The position numbers were made by a program, and so were the translations under genes. 25,000 nt of DNA. It comes from Prorocentrum cordatum (Eukaryota; Sar; Dinophyceae; Prorocentrales; Prorocentraceae). Below the pieces are notes generated by a model. It did no database searches. It was given only the letters and a program-made list of their open reading frames with translations, and was not told the DNA's origin. Below, one piece after another: positions 1 to 11,462 of this stretch (within the stretch, counting starts at the first letter, position 1; each line of letters starts with the position of its first letter). The stretch spans positions 434,241 through 459,240 of the forward strand of contig CAUYUJ010004758.1 in NCBI GenBank assembly GCA_963575745.1, written 5' to 3'.

Positions 1-293
1 CCAGGATCCCGATACACGTCATCCCCTACCACATGGCCTTCCGTTCTGCCCCCGCTGCCGATAAGGCCAGCGTCAACTCTGGGGCACAGCCGATTGACAC
101 GGGGAGTCGCTTGAGAGCACGTGCTGCAGCCACCCCAACCTCTGGGCCAATGATCCCGACGGCTAACCCGCTGCTCCAGGTGGGGTGGTGAACCCCTAGG
201 TGGCACTGAGGTGGGAGAATGGTCCAGGAGCGTCTTCCAGCGCCCGCTGCCACCCCCCGCCCCCCAGCCTGGCGGACGACGCAGCCGAGCGCC
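1..293. other. No recognisable gene
   Basis: GC-rich sequence before the first helicase similarity. Reading frames here are short and give no protein I recognise. It could hold further helicase N-terminal sequence beyond recognition. Confidence 0.4.
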
Positions 294-2026
294 ACGGCCT
301 GAATGGGCCACTGTCCAGGGCGCCTCACCAATCCCGCGACGCAATTGTGCTCCTCGTGCACGGACCCCCTGGCACGGGCAAGACCAAGACCGCAGCAGCG
401 CTAATCGACCTCTGGCTGCTCTGCGCCCCGCACCACTGGGCAATTGGACTGTTCCCGGGCTTCAACATGGGTGCCGACATGCCCGCGGAGTACCTCGACG
501 CCAACCAAGCCGGCAAGCTGAACAAGGGCCGCGGTTCCCCCGAGGCCGCTGTCAGGCTGGCCAACCCAACCAAAAACACCAACTCCGCCGCCCGTGACCT
601 CACCCCAACCGGACGCCACAGAAAGACCCACGGCCTGGTTCTCAGCGACATCGGCCCAAAAACCATCACCCGCGAGAGGAATCAAGCACTGGCCAGTGCC
701 CGGCTCGTACGTGCCACACTCGAACGGGGGACTGAGCTCGCCAACCCTGACAGCCCGATGTTGCACATCGCCATCCTAGACGACGAGGCCGGGCAACCCA
801 CGGAACCCCTAGCAGCCATCCCCCTGCCCGTCGCCGCTCACAGACAGCGGAGGCCGGCTTGTGCTGCGTGGCGACAAGAACGGATTGTGCACCACTGTCG
901 TGCCCCCCGTGCCGCCTCGCTCGGCTTGGGGATTCCAGTGCTCGCCCGACTCCACGACTCCCTAGGGCCTATGGACTTCCGACCAGCATAAGGTCTTGCT
1001 CAGCCTATGCTACCGCGTGCACCCCAGCACTATTCAGTGGGAGTCTGCTTCCTTCTACAATTGGAAGCTCCTCTCTAGCCTTCCTCAGCCACTCACCAGG
1101 ACGCCTCCCATCATCGGGACCCCCTGGAGGCAGGCCTCCCCGGTCGGGCAGGCTCCCACCGGCCTTTCCCCAGGAGACGAGGACGGCGACCCCGTTCTCA
1201 TTGGGGCCAACGGCGTCCGCCACCCTCGCTACGGGGCCCAGCCAGGCGACTTTCTGTGGGTCCTGATAATTCACGAAAAGGCGGCAGAACGGCCCCTAAC
1301 CCAGGGAAGCTGCGACCGTCTGCGGCATCGTCAAGACCATCGAGGACCACCTGTTGGCCACGAGCGCCCAAGTGGCCTTCATCACGACAGGATGGCCTGC
1401 CAACGCCCCCATCTTCCCCGGTACGTACCACGACAAAGGGAAAGGGAAGGGCGCGGCTCCCCCCCCGGGGCGAATCGTCGCACTCTCACGCTCCTACCCC
1501 ACCAGACTATCGCCCCGCCCAAGGATCTGGGAAAAGCAAAGCCCTGCCCTCTGGACCGATCTGTGGACGGCACCTCCACACAGAACTCAACGGCCTGCGG
1601 CTCTCATTCCGTGGCATTGAAGCAGCCTGCCCCCGCCTGGTTGAGCAGGGCCTCGCCAGTGTGTCCACCATCGACGGAAGACAAAGGGGCGAGGCCAACC
1701 TCGTCATCCTCTGCGCGACCCGTGCCCACTCCACAGGACTGTGGGGGGTCGTGGACGACCCCCACCGCATCGACGTCGCCTTCGCCCGTGCGCAGGACGG
1801 CGTCGTCGTAATGCTGAATGCCAGAATGGCAGCAGCGGCAACAGTCCCAAATGCACACCCTTGCAAAATGGCAGAATCAGCCCGGCTCTGGACCAGCCTC
1901 GAGGGAACCCCAGGAAAGCGGAGCATACTCAGCGAGCCCCCCGACTTCTTCCCGGACAGAACGCGGGCGGACCCCATCGGCCCCCGCGCCCCGCTGCCCC
2001 GCCCCAGGAGGAGCAGCTTCGACTAG
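294..2026 (+). pseudogene. Broken UPF1-like superfamily 1 RNA/DNA helicase
   Basis: Helicase motifs appear in correct order but in different frames. Frame 2 (open 200-991) carries LNGPLSRA, like the helicase LNxSQ region. It is followed by Walker A GPPGTGKT at 362-385 and motif II DDEAGQPTEP near 777-806, the DEAxQ form typical of UPF1-like enzymes. From about 850 the similarity moves to frame 3 (LVLRGDKNG, like motif III), crosses an in-frame TAG at 963-965, and continues with CYRVHPSTIQWESASFY, like the QYRMHP motif. Motifs V and VI (STIDGRQRGEANLVIL, then RIDVAFARAQ) are back in frame 2 within 1256-2026. Members of this family unwind nucleic acids with ATP. The frame changes and stop argue for a pseudogene; unrecognised introns could explain some of the breaks but not easily the TAG. 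The family call is firm, the exact subfamily is not. Confidence 0.72.
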
Positions 2027-2040
2027 CTGCGAAACAAGAC

Positions 2041-2550
2041 CACCGCAGCGACGAGCGAAAGTGCCAATGAATCGCCGACCAGCGAGCCCTCTGCGTCCAG
2101 ACTCCGCACGAAAGCCCGCTCTGGGACAGGATGGGCGAAGAACTACGGAAGACAGGCACGCGCGCGTTGGACGACCCCGCCCTCGCCGCCGTGCTGTAGT
2201 ACGTGCTCAACCTCCATCCTCACCTGTGCGGCCCTGGGGACTCGCCCACTGACCTCCTCGAACAGTGCCAGAAGCTGGTCAGCCACGACGGATGCCTGGA
2301 CGACCACGAACTAGGCATAGACGCCTCCAGCCACGTCTACGCTGCCCCCTGGGCCGGCCCGCTGCACATCGCAGGGCTGCAACCCAGCTCCGATCTGGGG
2401 CACGCCATGCCCGAGGATCGCCTTCCTCCCCCGCCTCCAGGAGGAAGCTCTGAGAGCCGCTGGAGAAAGCGCATCGACCCCACAGCCGGTACTACTCGGC
2501 ACCCCCCAAGCGCGCGGAGCAGAACAACATGCGAATGCAAGCGCCACTAG
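2041..2550 (+). pseudogene. Unidentified reading frame downstream of the helicase remnant
   Basis: Frame 1 reads through this stretch with a TGA near 2068 and a TAG at 2197-2199; from 2203 to 2550 it is open for 115 residues. The part around the TAG has ordinary protein-like composition: TPHESPLWDRMGEELRK before it, and YVLNLHPHLCGPGDSP then LLEQCQKLVSHDGCLDDHEL after it. The last 40 residues turn Pro/Arg-rich and look non-coding. I recognise no domain. It follows the helicase on the same strand within a few dozen bases, so it may be the decayed C-terminal part of that gene or a separate old gene. Both are inference. Confidence 0.35.
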
Positions 2551-2783
2551 GGACCACCCACCTAAGAACACCTCACCACCCTCATTGGGCCCAGGAGCAG
2601 CAAGGAGAGAGCCTGAGCGGGTCGCTCAAGGACAGCGCTGGGCACATCCCACGCCCCTGGGCAAACACGATCCTCGTACTGATGCTCCTGCTCATCAGGG
2701 AGCCCCGCCCCACCCTCGCCCCCTATGAGAGCCCTAGACACATCGGTGACATTCTCGAAGCTGCCTTGGGCATCTGCCTCCAA

Positions 2784-3269
<486 letters not shown>

Positions 3270-3888
3270 AAGCTACCGAAGGGACAGCGTCCGAACCATG
3301 AGTGAGACGAACACAGCCCTGCCCAGAAGGCCGCTGAGGCCAGGGGCTCTCGAGGCTCAAGGAGGCGCGAAAGCCCAGAAGCGCTCCCCAGACCCCCTAA
3401 AGCAAGGCCAAAAGGGCCTGCACGAGCTCAAAGGGCGAAGCAGGGATCCTCGCGAGCGGCCCCGACCCTAGCCCAGGCGCTTACCCGAGGGGTGGGGCCC
3501 AGCCGCGAGGTTGCCCCGTCTCCTCGCTCGCTCGCGCTCTGCAGGAGTCCTGCACAAGTGCAGGACAGGAACAGTTCCCGAGCACAGGTTGCGACAAGAG
3601 GCGACTCTGCTTCTGTGCAACTCCGCCACACCGCCTGCAATACACGAATGGGGGACACGTCAGGAGCTCATGCCCGTTCTCAAGGACGGGTGACTGCACA
3701 GCTCCTGCTTCGCGAGACTCAGCGCGCGAAAGCACCTTCCCACCTCCAGCCCCCGCGCACGGCCCACCCCTATCCCCGTCGGTAGCAGCGGCCGCGGCAT
3801 GCGCACGGGCGGCCTGGCCCCTCGGGGGAGGGGCCTCGTCAGCCGCAGCCGCCGCGCCCGTGGCCAGCGGCGGGGTGGCAGTGGCAAA
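3270..3888. other. Gene-free spacer with a 20-bp near-palindrome
   Basis: I recognise no coding sequence. Short open frames on both strands are Arg/Ala/Pro-rich, as expected from GC-rich DNA. The only clear structure is GTCCTGCACAAGTGCAGGAC at 3547-3566, two perfect 9-bp arms around AA. Confidence 0.5.
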
Positions 3889-3928
<40 letters not shown>

Positions 3929-3951
3929 GGGGGGGGGGGGGGGGGGGGGGG
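3889..3951. repeat. Poly-G tract
   Basis: Thirty-nine G at 3889-3927, one T at 3928, then twenty-three G at 3929-3951. Poly-Gly frames across it are artefacts. Its true length is uncertain because long homopolymers are hard to sequence. It lies about 350 bp beyond the stop codon of the LINE on the minus strand, where it reads as poly-C. Confidence 0.95.
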
Positions 3952-4306
3952 CGGTCACGCGCGCTCTCCGCGCACAGCCTCGCGCCTCGCTCCAGCTGCT
4001 GGCTCCGCCGCGCTCCCCGCCGCCCCCTCCTCCCCCAGAGGCCTCAGAGGGGGGCGTGGGGGTGGCCGCCGAAGGGCCTCAAGCAGCAGCAAGGAGACGG
4101 GCCACAATGGCCTTGTGCAACTCACGATTCCCACCACCCTCCGACGACGGCTGGGGCGACGCACCCTCCCCCGCATGAGGCTTCCCTCGCGGGGACCTAC
4201 TGGCCTCACGGCTATCATCGCGCCTCGCAGCACCACATGCGACAGCAGCTGCCGTCAAAGCTGCGGCCACGGCACTAGAGGAAGGGGCAGGGGCAGGGCT
4301 GGTGAC
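3952..4306. other. GC-rich spacer, possible LINE 3' untranslated region
   Basis: It lies directly downstream of the RNase H stop of the minus-strand LINE, so part of it may be the element's 3' UTR. I see no poly-A or simple-repeat tail that would fix the element end, and no independent gene. Confidence 0.35.
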
Positions 4307-5167
4307 TCATTCAGCCTGCAAGAGGGCTTCTGCCCGCTGCCGCTTCAACAGCGTGGGGCGACAAGGTCGGCACTCGATTGCACGCCTCGTCTCAGTGGTA
4401 AAAGCCGAGATAATGCAATTCAGGCATCTCACCCCTCCGCGGCAATGGATGAGCTGGCGCGGGTTCAGGGCAACCCTCGGAGGCGCAGGAGGAGGCCTGG
4501 GGGCCCGAGGCTCAGGCTGGGACGGGTTCCAGAGCTCTGATCCTAAGATTTGCGCACCAGCCCAGGAGACATACTTAGCATTTGCAATAGCTTCTGTAAG
4601 CCGTATCTCCAAAGTCGTATGAAAGCTCGGGCTATGACAGACAACATGCAACGCAACCGAAGCGAAGAAGTCCGCCCACGCGTTGCCAAGCCACGCATGG
4701 GGCCTGGCCTGCCGCTCAACCACGCCTCGAATCGCTCTCCAGATCTCAGCGTGGCGAGCGGTGCCCATAGCCTCGCGCTCGCTCCAGCTTTGCCCTTCCT
4801 GGACAAGGGAAAGATGATCATGCGCTATTCTCACAACCTTCGGAGAAGCTTCGATTGCCTGCAGTGCTGCATACCTCGCCGCTCGGGGCACCGACTGGAT
4901 CCCTGGCAGACTCCCGAAGCGGGCCTTGGATGGGCGGCCTGAAGGGTCTAACTGCACCACCGCCCACGCACACCTAGCCACCTCAGAGAACTCCATACCC
5001 TGGCCTGCCTCATCCGTGTAAACAGTTCCAGCCCAAGGGATGGTGGGGTCCCCCCACTCAAACCGTTGCTCAGGAGTCCTGTCGGGCCTCTCGGAGCTTG
5101 GCGGGAGCAGCGGCAACGCGCAAGCGTAAGCAACATTATCAAACTCAGGGGGGCCGAGGGTATCCAT
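4307..5167 (-). CDS. LINE C-terminal RNase H-like domain, frameshifted and probably inactive
   Basis: The 286-residue frame continues the polyprotein after the frameshift near 5215. RNase H-like landmarks are VYTDEAGQG (Asp52), FGSLPGIQSVPRAARYAAL (84-102), AHDHLSLVQ (Asp117) and GNAWADFFAS (161-170, Asp166). The second acidic position, normally RAELxA, reads RAARYA, so the catalytic Glu seems lost. RNase H would remove RNA from RNA-DNA hybrids during element copying. The frame ends in Arg-rich sequence and a stop at 4307. The family call rests on spacing and motifs only, and fast divergence makes it moderately sure. Confidence 0.7.
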   Translation of the reverse strand: MDTLGPPEFDNVAYACALPLLPPSSERPDRTPEQRFEWGDPTIPWAGTVYTDEAGQGMEFSEVARCAWAVVQLDPSGRPSKARFGSLPGIQSVPRAARYAALQAIEASPKVVRIAHDHLSLVQEGQSWSEREAMGTARHAEIWRAIRGVVERQARPHAWLGNAWADFFASVALHVVCHSPSFHTTLEIRLTEAIANAKYVSWAGAQILGSELWNPSQPEPRAPRPPPAPPRVALNPRQLIHCRGGVRCLNCIISAFTTETRRAIECRPCRPTLLKRQRAEALLQAE

Positions 5168-8100
5168 GGCAGCCTTACGCAGTCTCTCACGCGTCTTGAG
5201 CAGGCGCTTACTCTCAGGGAGTCCTGAAGCTCGGGATCGATGTTATCTCTGACCGAGTGAAGTTCTAACAACTTCGGACAGTCATACCATATGTGGCCAA
5301 GCGTTTCACGAGGCGCACCACAAGCAAGACAATTAGGTTCTTTGACGAAGCCGTGTCTCCATTTCTTCTCTCGTGGCCACATGGCGCCTGTCCACAGGCA
5401 CTGCAGGGCGCCGAAGTCCGTGGACCGCCGCGCCGCTCTCGACCCTGCCACACAAGCTCGCAGACCCTTGAGCCAGATCTGCTCGTCTTGGAGCTCTGGG
5501 ATGTGCTCCTGGATCTTCCTCAGCTGCCAGCGGTGGATCCCCTGCTCCAGGAGGTCGCGGAAGCCCCCCGGCGCAACCTGGAGGAGCGAGAAGAAGGTGT
5601 TGTAATCGGTGACGATCTCGTGGGCTGACGACATGGACCATCCAATGCGTCGGAGCGACATCCAGACTGCCGCTAGAGGTCCTCTGACCTTGGCCCAACT
5701 CTCCGCTCGGGCCATCTGCGCGTGCATGTGCTGCCAGGCCACCTGCAGCTCATGCAGAGGTGCTCTGGCTTCCCATATCCAGGTAGCGTAGAGAAACAGC
5801 ACATCTGTGGTGGCATTGAACATCGGGTCGTACTTGGCATTTGACTGCATTAACAGCCCCATGGTAAGCGACGCTCCTGGCTTGACACCTGCAAGGACGC
5901 CTGCTAGAGTACGAACTGGGCGAAGGATGTGCTCGGCAACTCCAACAACAGCGGCTCCATGCAGCACAGCAGGCGTCAACCCCGCTGCTTGGATCCTGAC
6001 CATGCGTCGGCAGCCCACTGCCTTCTTCAGTATGTGTAGCCTCCGTACTCGCTGAGAAAGACCTGCGTACCTGGCGGCCTCTTGACAGCGTTGAGGTCGG
6101 CTTGAAGATAGCTCATGACCTAGATTGCGCATCCACTTCTTGGGTTGTATATGCCGTCGTTTCGCCACCTGACTCACTACCCTTGTTGTATGCGCATCTG
6201 AAGCCACCAAACCAAGCTTCTTGATCTGCACAGGAAGCTTCAAGTCTTCGAGGGCTTCCGTGACCTCATCTGCGGCCTCGGCAACTTCAAAGGCACAGTC
6301 CCTCGCCGAACCTGCCCAGCGCAGTGATAAATCATCTACGAGCTGCCGCGGCGTAATTGTCGGGCACAGCGCTGACAGCCTTCTCACAGCTCGATACATG
6401 AGAACTTCCAAAACTGTGGTGGCGTGTAAACAACCCGCAACAATACCTTGGTACGAGGTGAACATGGATGACTCACTCCCGTGCGCCCTGAGCGTTCTGG
6501 GTTGGCTATAGCTTTGCATTAACATCCACGTTAATCTCGGCGAGTACCCGACTGCTACAGCCTCTCGAAAAAGAATGTGTGGCGACACCAACTCGAAGCA
6601 CTTCCACATATCAATCATGAGTGTCACCGTTTTGAGGCTCTGCGCCTCTGCGATCTCGTTGTCCAGGCTGAGGGAGAAGGCTGACGCCGACGAACTCCGA
6701 CCTGGCCCTGTGCCCCATGAATGCATGCTGCGCTGCGACGTTGTCCAAGCTGCCGAGATGGGCCTTCTCATTCTGCTCCATATTCTGACAATCGAATTAA
6801 GCAAACCAATAAGGCGGGTCCCCCCATCGGGTTTGGGCATCCGAACATGGAGCGTGACTAGCCTCTGTGGTGGCCATCCGAGCTTGCCCTCGCACGCTGT
6901 GAACATGAGCGACAGAGCTAACACTGCTTGATCGGACAAGTGCATGAGCTGCCGAGGGTGTAGGCCAGACTGGCCGACAGCAGACTTTTCTGGGAAGGAC
7001 ATGAACACCTTCCGCAGTTCCTCGACAGTGGGTGGCTCTAGCAATGGCCCACTCTGCGCGTCGGGCGGCAGCTCGGGTTCACCTAGCCCATGATGCTTCC
7101 AGATCTTCGTCCACACCTGGAGCTCCCGATCTGCAAGTTCGTACGGCTGCCCCGTGCCATGGGTGGGGGGCACTTCAACTGGGCTACGCAACTTCGTGAA
7201 CCGATGCGCTCGTCCAGCGCCGCCTTCGAAGCTGCACCTGGCCCGCTCCTGCCATGCCCGGGTACACTGCGCCTCCGCAATTGCCGTGCGCGCACTGCTC
7301 TCGCCAATGATGCGCTGCGCTTGCTCCTGGAAGTCGGGGTGACCAAAGTGGCGCAATCCAGCTTGGAAGAATGCCTGTGCCTCAGCGTCGAGCTGCCGAA
7401 GTATGTGCTGCTGCTTCTGGAAGCGCTGCTGGTAGACAGTCGTCTCGTGCATGATTCGCCCGATGGTACGAACGTGCTGCTGGAGCTTGGCTTCTGAAGG
7501 GTTGCCGCTTACCTCAGCAATCCTGTTGGCGACAGCGGCCTGGACTGACATGAGGTGATGGGCCCATCTGGCCGCTACAGCCCACGCCGTCGCGTTGCGC
7601 CCATGCCGCGCACGCGGCCTAGCGGGCGCCCACGCCACTGCCTTGTCACGAAGCTCAGGTGCACCAGCTCTGCCCAGGTAATCTTTCCGTCTGATGCCGA
7701 TCAGGCCGTGACGGTTGGCCAGGATGCCAGCCAGCAGCATATCCCAGGCCTGGGTGAGGTCCTCTGGCGTGTCGGCACCTTCAATGCAGACAAAGAACGG
7801 GTTCCAGTCGATGGGGAACCTGGCACATCCAGGCGCCGCCACTTTGGGAAATCCCCTTGGCTGCTTGAGCCCCCTCTTCTTGAGCTGGAGCCTATCCTTG
7901 GGCAGGTATAGCATCACAGGCTGGTGCGGCCAGAGCGATGCGCCACACTGCGCAGCGACCTGGAAGGGCACGTCGTCCACCAGCGAGCTGTGGAGGATAA
8001 AGAAATCAATCGTGGTGCCTGGCGTGGCTTGCAAGCACGTGGGGTGGTCAGGGACACAGCACCTCCCTTGGATCATGTGTAGCCAGTCATGCTCCAACAA

Positions 8101-8310
8101 CTCTGATGGTGACATATTGAAATCTCCAGCGATCAGCCAAGAGTAACCTGCGGCGGCAACTCGTCGCACGTATTTGCACGCTTCCCACAGCAGGGCTAAA
8201 TTCCTCGGGGTGCGACCTTCTCCTGTGTGCAGGTAGATCGAGACCATGGCGATGCCCCCACGCTGGCCAGCATGGACGAGGCCCGCTCCAATGCGGCCTG
8301 CGCAGATCAC
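4948..8310 (-). CDS. LINE polyprotein: endonuclease C-terminus, reverse transcriptase, zinc motif
   Basis: This 1120-residue frame is the core of the element. The endonuclease half shows GDFN (residues 62-65), IDFF (101-104) and PHQP (128-131), matching the catalytic Asp/Asn, Asp and His blocks of APE-type nucleases that nick the target DNA. The reverse transcriptase (about 430-720) has KSAVGQSGLHPRQL before the fingers. Motif A is MIDMWKCFE (Asp567), motif B is QGIVAGC (621-627) and motif C is LVDD (657-660), so the catalytic aspartates are present. A Cys/His zinc motif follows: CLAC at 994-997, His1006, Cys1011, with the sequence pattern of the zf-RVT region. After about residue 1030 the frame is no longer the natural one. 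The true continuation (RERLRKAAMD) is a frame away near 5215, so the C-terminal 90 residues are probably spurious. The N-terminal Met is internal to the endonuclease and is not a natural start. Confidence 0.9.
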   Translation of the reverse strand: MICAGRIGAGLVHAGQRGGIAMVSIYLHTGEGRTPRNLALLWEACKYVRRVAAAGYSWLIAGDFNMSPSELLEHDWLHMIQGRCCVPDHPTCLQATPGTTIDFFILHSSLVDDVPFQVAAQCGASLWPHQPVMLYLPKDRLQLKKRGLKQPRGFPKVAAPGCARFPIDWNPFFVCIEGADTPEDLTQAWDMLLAGILANRHGLIGIRRKDYLGRAGAPELRDKAVAWAPARPRARHGRNATAWAVAARWAHHLMSVQAAVANRIAEVSGNPSEAKLQQHVRTIGRIMHETTVYQQRFQKQQHILRQLDAEAQAFFQAGLRHFGHPDFQEQAQRIIGESSARTAIAEAQCTRAWQERARCSFEGGAGRAHRFTKLRSPVEVPPTHGTGQPYELADRELQVWTKIWKHHGLGEPELPPDAQSGPLLEPPTVEELRKVFMSFPEKSAVGQSGLHPRQLMHLSDQAVLALSLMFTACEGKLGWPPQRLVTLHVRMPKPDGGTRLIGLLNSIVRIWSRMRRPISAAWTTSQRSMHSWGTGPGRSSSASAFSLSLDNEIAEAQSLKTVTLMIDMWKCFELVSPHILFREAVAVGYSPRLTWMLMQSYSQPRTLRAHGSESSMFTSYQGIVAGCLHATTVLEVLMYRAVRRLSALCPTITPRQLVDDLSLRWAGSARDCAFEVAEAADEVTEALEDLKLPVQIKKLGLVASDAHTTRVVSQVAKRRHIQPKKWMRNLGHELSSSRPQRCQEAARYAGLSQRVRRLHILKKAVGCRRMVRIQAAGLTPAVLHGAAVVGVAEHILRPVRTLAGVLAGVKPGASLTMGLLMQSNAKYDPMFNATTDVLFLYATWIWEARAPLHELQVAWQHMHAQMARAESWAKVRGPLAAVWMSLRRIGWSMSSAHEIVTDYNTFFSLLQVAPGGFRDLLEQGIHRWQLRKIQEHIPELQDEQIWLKGLRACVAGSRAARRSTDFGALQCLWTGAMWPREKKWRHGFVKEPNCLACGAPRETLGHIWYDCPKLLELHSVRDNIDPELQDSLRVSACSRRVRDCVRLPWIPSAPLSLIMLLTLARCRCSRQAPRGPTGLLSNGLSGGTPPSLGLELFTRMRQARVWSSLRWLGVRGRWCS

Positions 8311-9338
8311 GCCGTTCTCGAGGAAGGGGGCCTGGGTGACCGAGCCAGCACAGCGATGCCACCCTCCGACCCACCCTCACACGTTGAGGTTTCATCGATC
8401 CACTGGCCTTTCCAGCCGACGTCGAGGGCGCCACCTTGCACCTCGTGCAACTTGGCCCCTTGAGCGTGCACCTCTCGGGCAAGGGCCACGTCAGCCGTGC
8501 ACCTGGCGAGGTACTTGGTGAGCGAGCCGTAGGAGTTGGCATTCACGGTGATCACCTGCAAACCCCGACGATCTGCCTCCACCTTTGGTGCGTCCTGTTG
8601 ATCGGCCAGGGCCGCCGCGCGTCGCCCACCTCCTACTCCTGGCTCCTGGTTGCTCCTAGAGACTAGCACCTCGGGCGGCGCCGACCTCCCCATGGGTGGC
8701 GTTGGTGGCGGCACTGGCTCCTCGTTCGCCTCATGGTCCCCCGGCTGCCTGTCGAGGTCCTCAAAGGGGTCGCCGTCATCATCCATGTTGTGGAGCACGC
8801 CACCAGCCACGTCTGGGCAAGCATCGCGGAGGGCATCAGCAACCCCTCCACGGTGGTCTACGCCCGTGCTCACAGGGAGGGCGATGGGGTGAGCACCGCA
8901 GCACCTCACCATGCTGCCTGCAGTGGTTCCATGTGCGAGGGCTTGAGCCACCCCACTGCGGTGGGCCTCGCTCGGGCTTACAGGGAGGGCGGTGGGGCGA
9001 GCACCGCTGCACCTCACCAGGCCGCCAAGCGCTCCTTCATATACGAGGGCATCGGCCACCCCACCGCGGTGGGCCTCGCTCGGGCTTACAGGGAGGGCGA
9101 CGTGGCGAGCGTCGCTGCACCTCACCATGCCGCCAGGGGGAAGAACATGCGCGAGGGCATCGGCCACCCCACCGCGGTGGGCCTCGCTCGGACTTACTGG
9201 GAGGGCGACGGTGCGAGCGTCGCATCGCCTCACCAGGCCGCCAGGTGCAGCATCATGTGCGAGGGCATCGGCCACCCCACCGCGGTGGGCCTCGCATGCA
9301 GTCAGCCCTTTCCCCTGGGCATACGGGGTCGGCTCCAA
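8307..9338 (-). CDS. LINE linker with 36-residue repeats plus endonuclease N-terminus
   Basis: The frame has 343 residues counted from the Met at 9338, but it is also open upstream to a TAA at 9354-9356, so this Met need not be the real start. Residues 16-159 are four 36-residue repeats beginning EAHRGGVADALAH and ending ALPVSPS, with a partial fifth. An acidic, Pro-rich linker follows (MDDDGDPFEDLDRQPGD). From about residue 255 comes the start of an endonuclease/exonuclease/phosphatase fold: LQVITVNANSYGSLTKYL, then ADVALAREVH, where Asn and Glu sit at the expected metal-site positions, then GGIAVLA. At about 8340 the similarity moves one frame over into the next reading frame, so this is a frameshifted half of the endonuclease. 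Confidence 0.75.
   Translation of the reverse strand: MEPTPYAQGKGLTACEAHRGGVADALAHDAAPGGLVRRCDARTVALPVSPSEAHRGGVADALAHVLPPGGMVRCSDARHVALPVSPSEAHRGGVADALVYEGALGGLVRCSGARPTALPVSPSEAHRSGVAQALAHGTTAGSMVRCCGAHPIALPVSTGVDHRGGVADALRDACPDVAGGVLHNMDDDGDPFEDLDRQPGDHEANEEPVPPPTPPMGRSAPPEVLVSRSNQEPGVGGGRRAAALADQQDAPKVEADRRGLQVITVNANSYGSLTKYLARCTADVALAREVHAQGAKLHEVQGGALDVGWKGQWIDETSTCEGGSEGGIAVLARSPRPPSSRTA
8830..9293. repeat. 108-bp coding minisatellite, about 4.3 copies
   Basis: Units on the minus strand start near 9293, 9185, 9077 and 8969, with a partial copy to about 8830. The unit is 108 bp, a multiple of three, so every copy keeps the LINE frame and other frames stay open too. The first 13 residues and the last 7 are best conserved. 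The middle, following ALAH or ALVY, varies most (DAAPGG, VLPPGG, EGALGG, GTTAGS). Long plus-strand frames at 8696-9418 and 8733-9341 are consequences of the repeat. Confidence 0.93.
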
Positions 9339-9474
9339 TAGCCCAACTGACGCTTATGAGATTGACAACCCACCGTGGCAAACATGATCGGCATGGGACA
9401 CTGCTGCCGTACCACTGAGCTGGCCCTCAGCTGGCTTTGTTTCTGGAAAGGGCATCATCATGACGTCAACCAGA

Positions 9475-10359
<885 letters not shown>

Positions 10360-10365
10360 AGCGCC

Positions 10366-10622
<257 letters not shown>

Positions 10623-11279
10623 GCAAGCACGTGAGGCCCACCGCACGCGCGGGCAGAGGGGGAATGACCTTATGACCGTATGACCAATTGAAGCTCCGTG
10701 ACAGCCTGTATAACAGCCAGCAACTACACGATAATCAAGCGCAATGCAAGATCATTTCGAAGCACTCGAAGAGAGAGATGCAACTCTGAGGCTGCATAGC
10801 GAGCCTGCAGCGGCGGGGGAACGGGAGGGAGGAGGGAGGAGGGAGGAGAGATGAGGTAGGGACGGAGGGAGGAGGGAGGAGCTTCAGGGATGCTCAATTC
10901 CAACACACTTAGCATCTTAGAAGGCCACTGCGGAAGTCTTTTTAGGAACGATGATGTAAGGGCCATGACAACCAAATCCAAGCGCCACAACACACACAGC
11001 CAGATTAGGCCAAAGCCTGGGACTAAGCCAACTTAAACGGTACCAGACCGACATGAGCGGGATTTTGCCAGATTGAGCTGGCTTCCGACCCCAGATGTAC
11101 CAGCGCCGATACTGAATCTAACCTCCCAGGAGACGCATCCTGGCATCACCCACTGGGACGTGCCCCCAGGAGCAGACCCCTGCGGCGCCCATGGACCCGG
11201 GGGACCTGCGAAGTGTGCAGGTCCTCCCCACTTCACGAGCGGCGAGCGTATCCATATCCACGCCCTCGGGGACTGGATT
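10623..11279. other. Gene-free spacer with a G-rich purine tract
   Basis: No gene recognised. A GGGAGGGAGGAGG-type purine tract lies at about 10821-10880, with runs that could form G-quadruplexes. A minus-strand frame at 10724-10993 (89 residues) translates the tract as Pro/Ser-rich sequence and matches nothing I know. Most of this interval is otherwise plain mixed sequence. Confidence 0.4.
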
Positions 11280-11462
11280 CGGCTACGCGTGAGAGTGACC
11301 CTGGGTAAGAGTGACCTCTGGTGCGCAGCTGCACGGGGGACGCGGGGTGGCCACAGCTGGGCGCGCAGGCCGCGGCTGCCGCTTCGCGCTCAGCGATCGG
11401 GGGAGCCCCTTGGGCCCGCACCAAGGGTCACTCCAGCGAAAGGTCACTCTCACGTGTAGCCG
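11280..11462. repeat. Foldback structure 1 (46-bp inverted arms)
   Basis: The segment 11280-11325 is the reverse complement of 11417-11462 at 37 of 46 positions, with a perfect 13-bp core CGTGAGAGTGACC in each arm. The loop is 91 bp. Each arm also holds a shorter internal direct repeat of GAGTGACC. This resembles a miniature inverted-repeat or foldback element, but no target duplication is evident. Confidence 0.75.

Noticed and set aside
8696-9418. Long plus-strand frames over the 108-bp repeat
   Set aside because: The repeat is a multiple of three and lacks stops in several frames. The minus strand is the one that joins to the endonuclease.
11010-11045. Spliced-leader-like CCGT...TTGGCTTAG on the minus strand upstream of the LINE
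   Set aside because: Alignment needs gaps and covers few bases; too weak to report as a relict leader.
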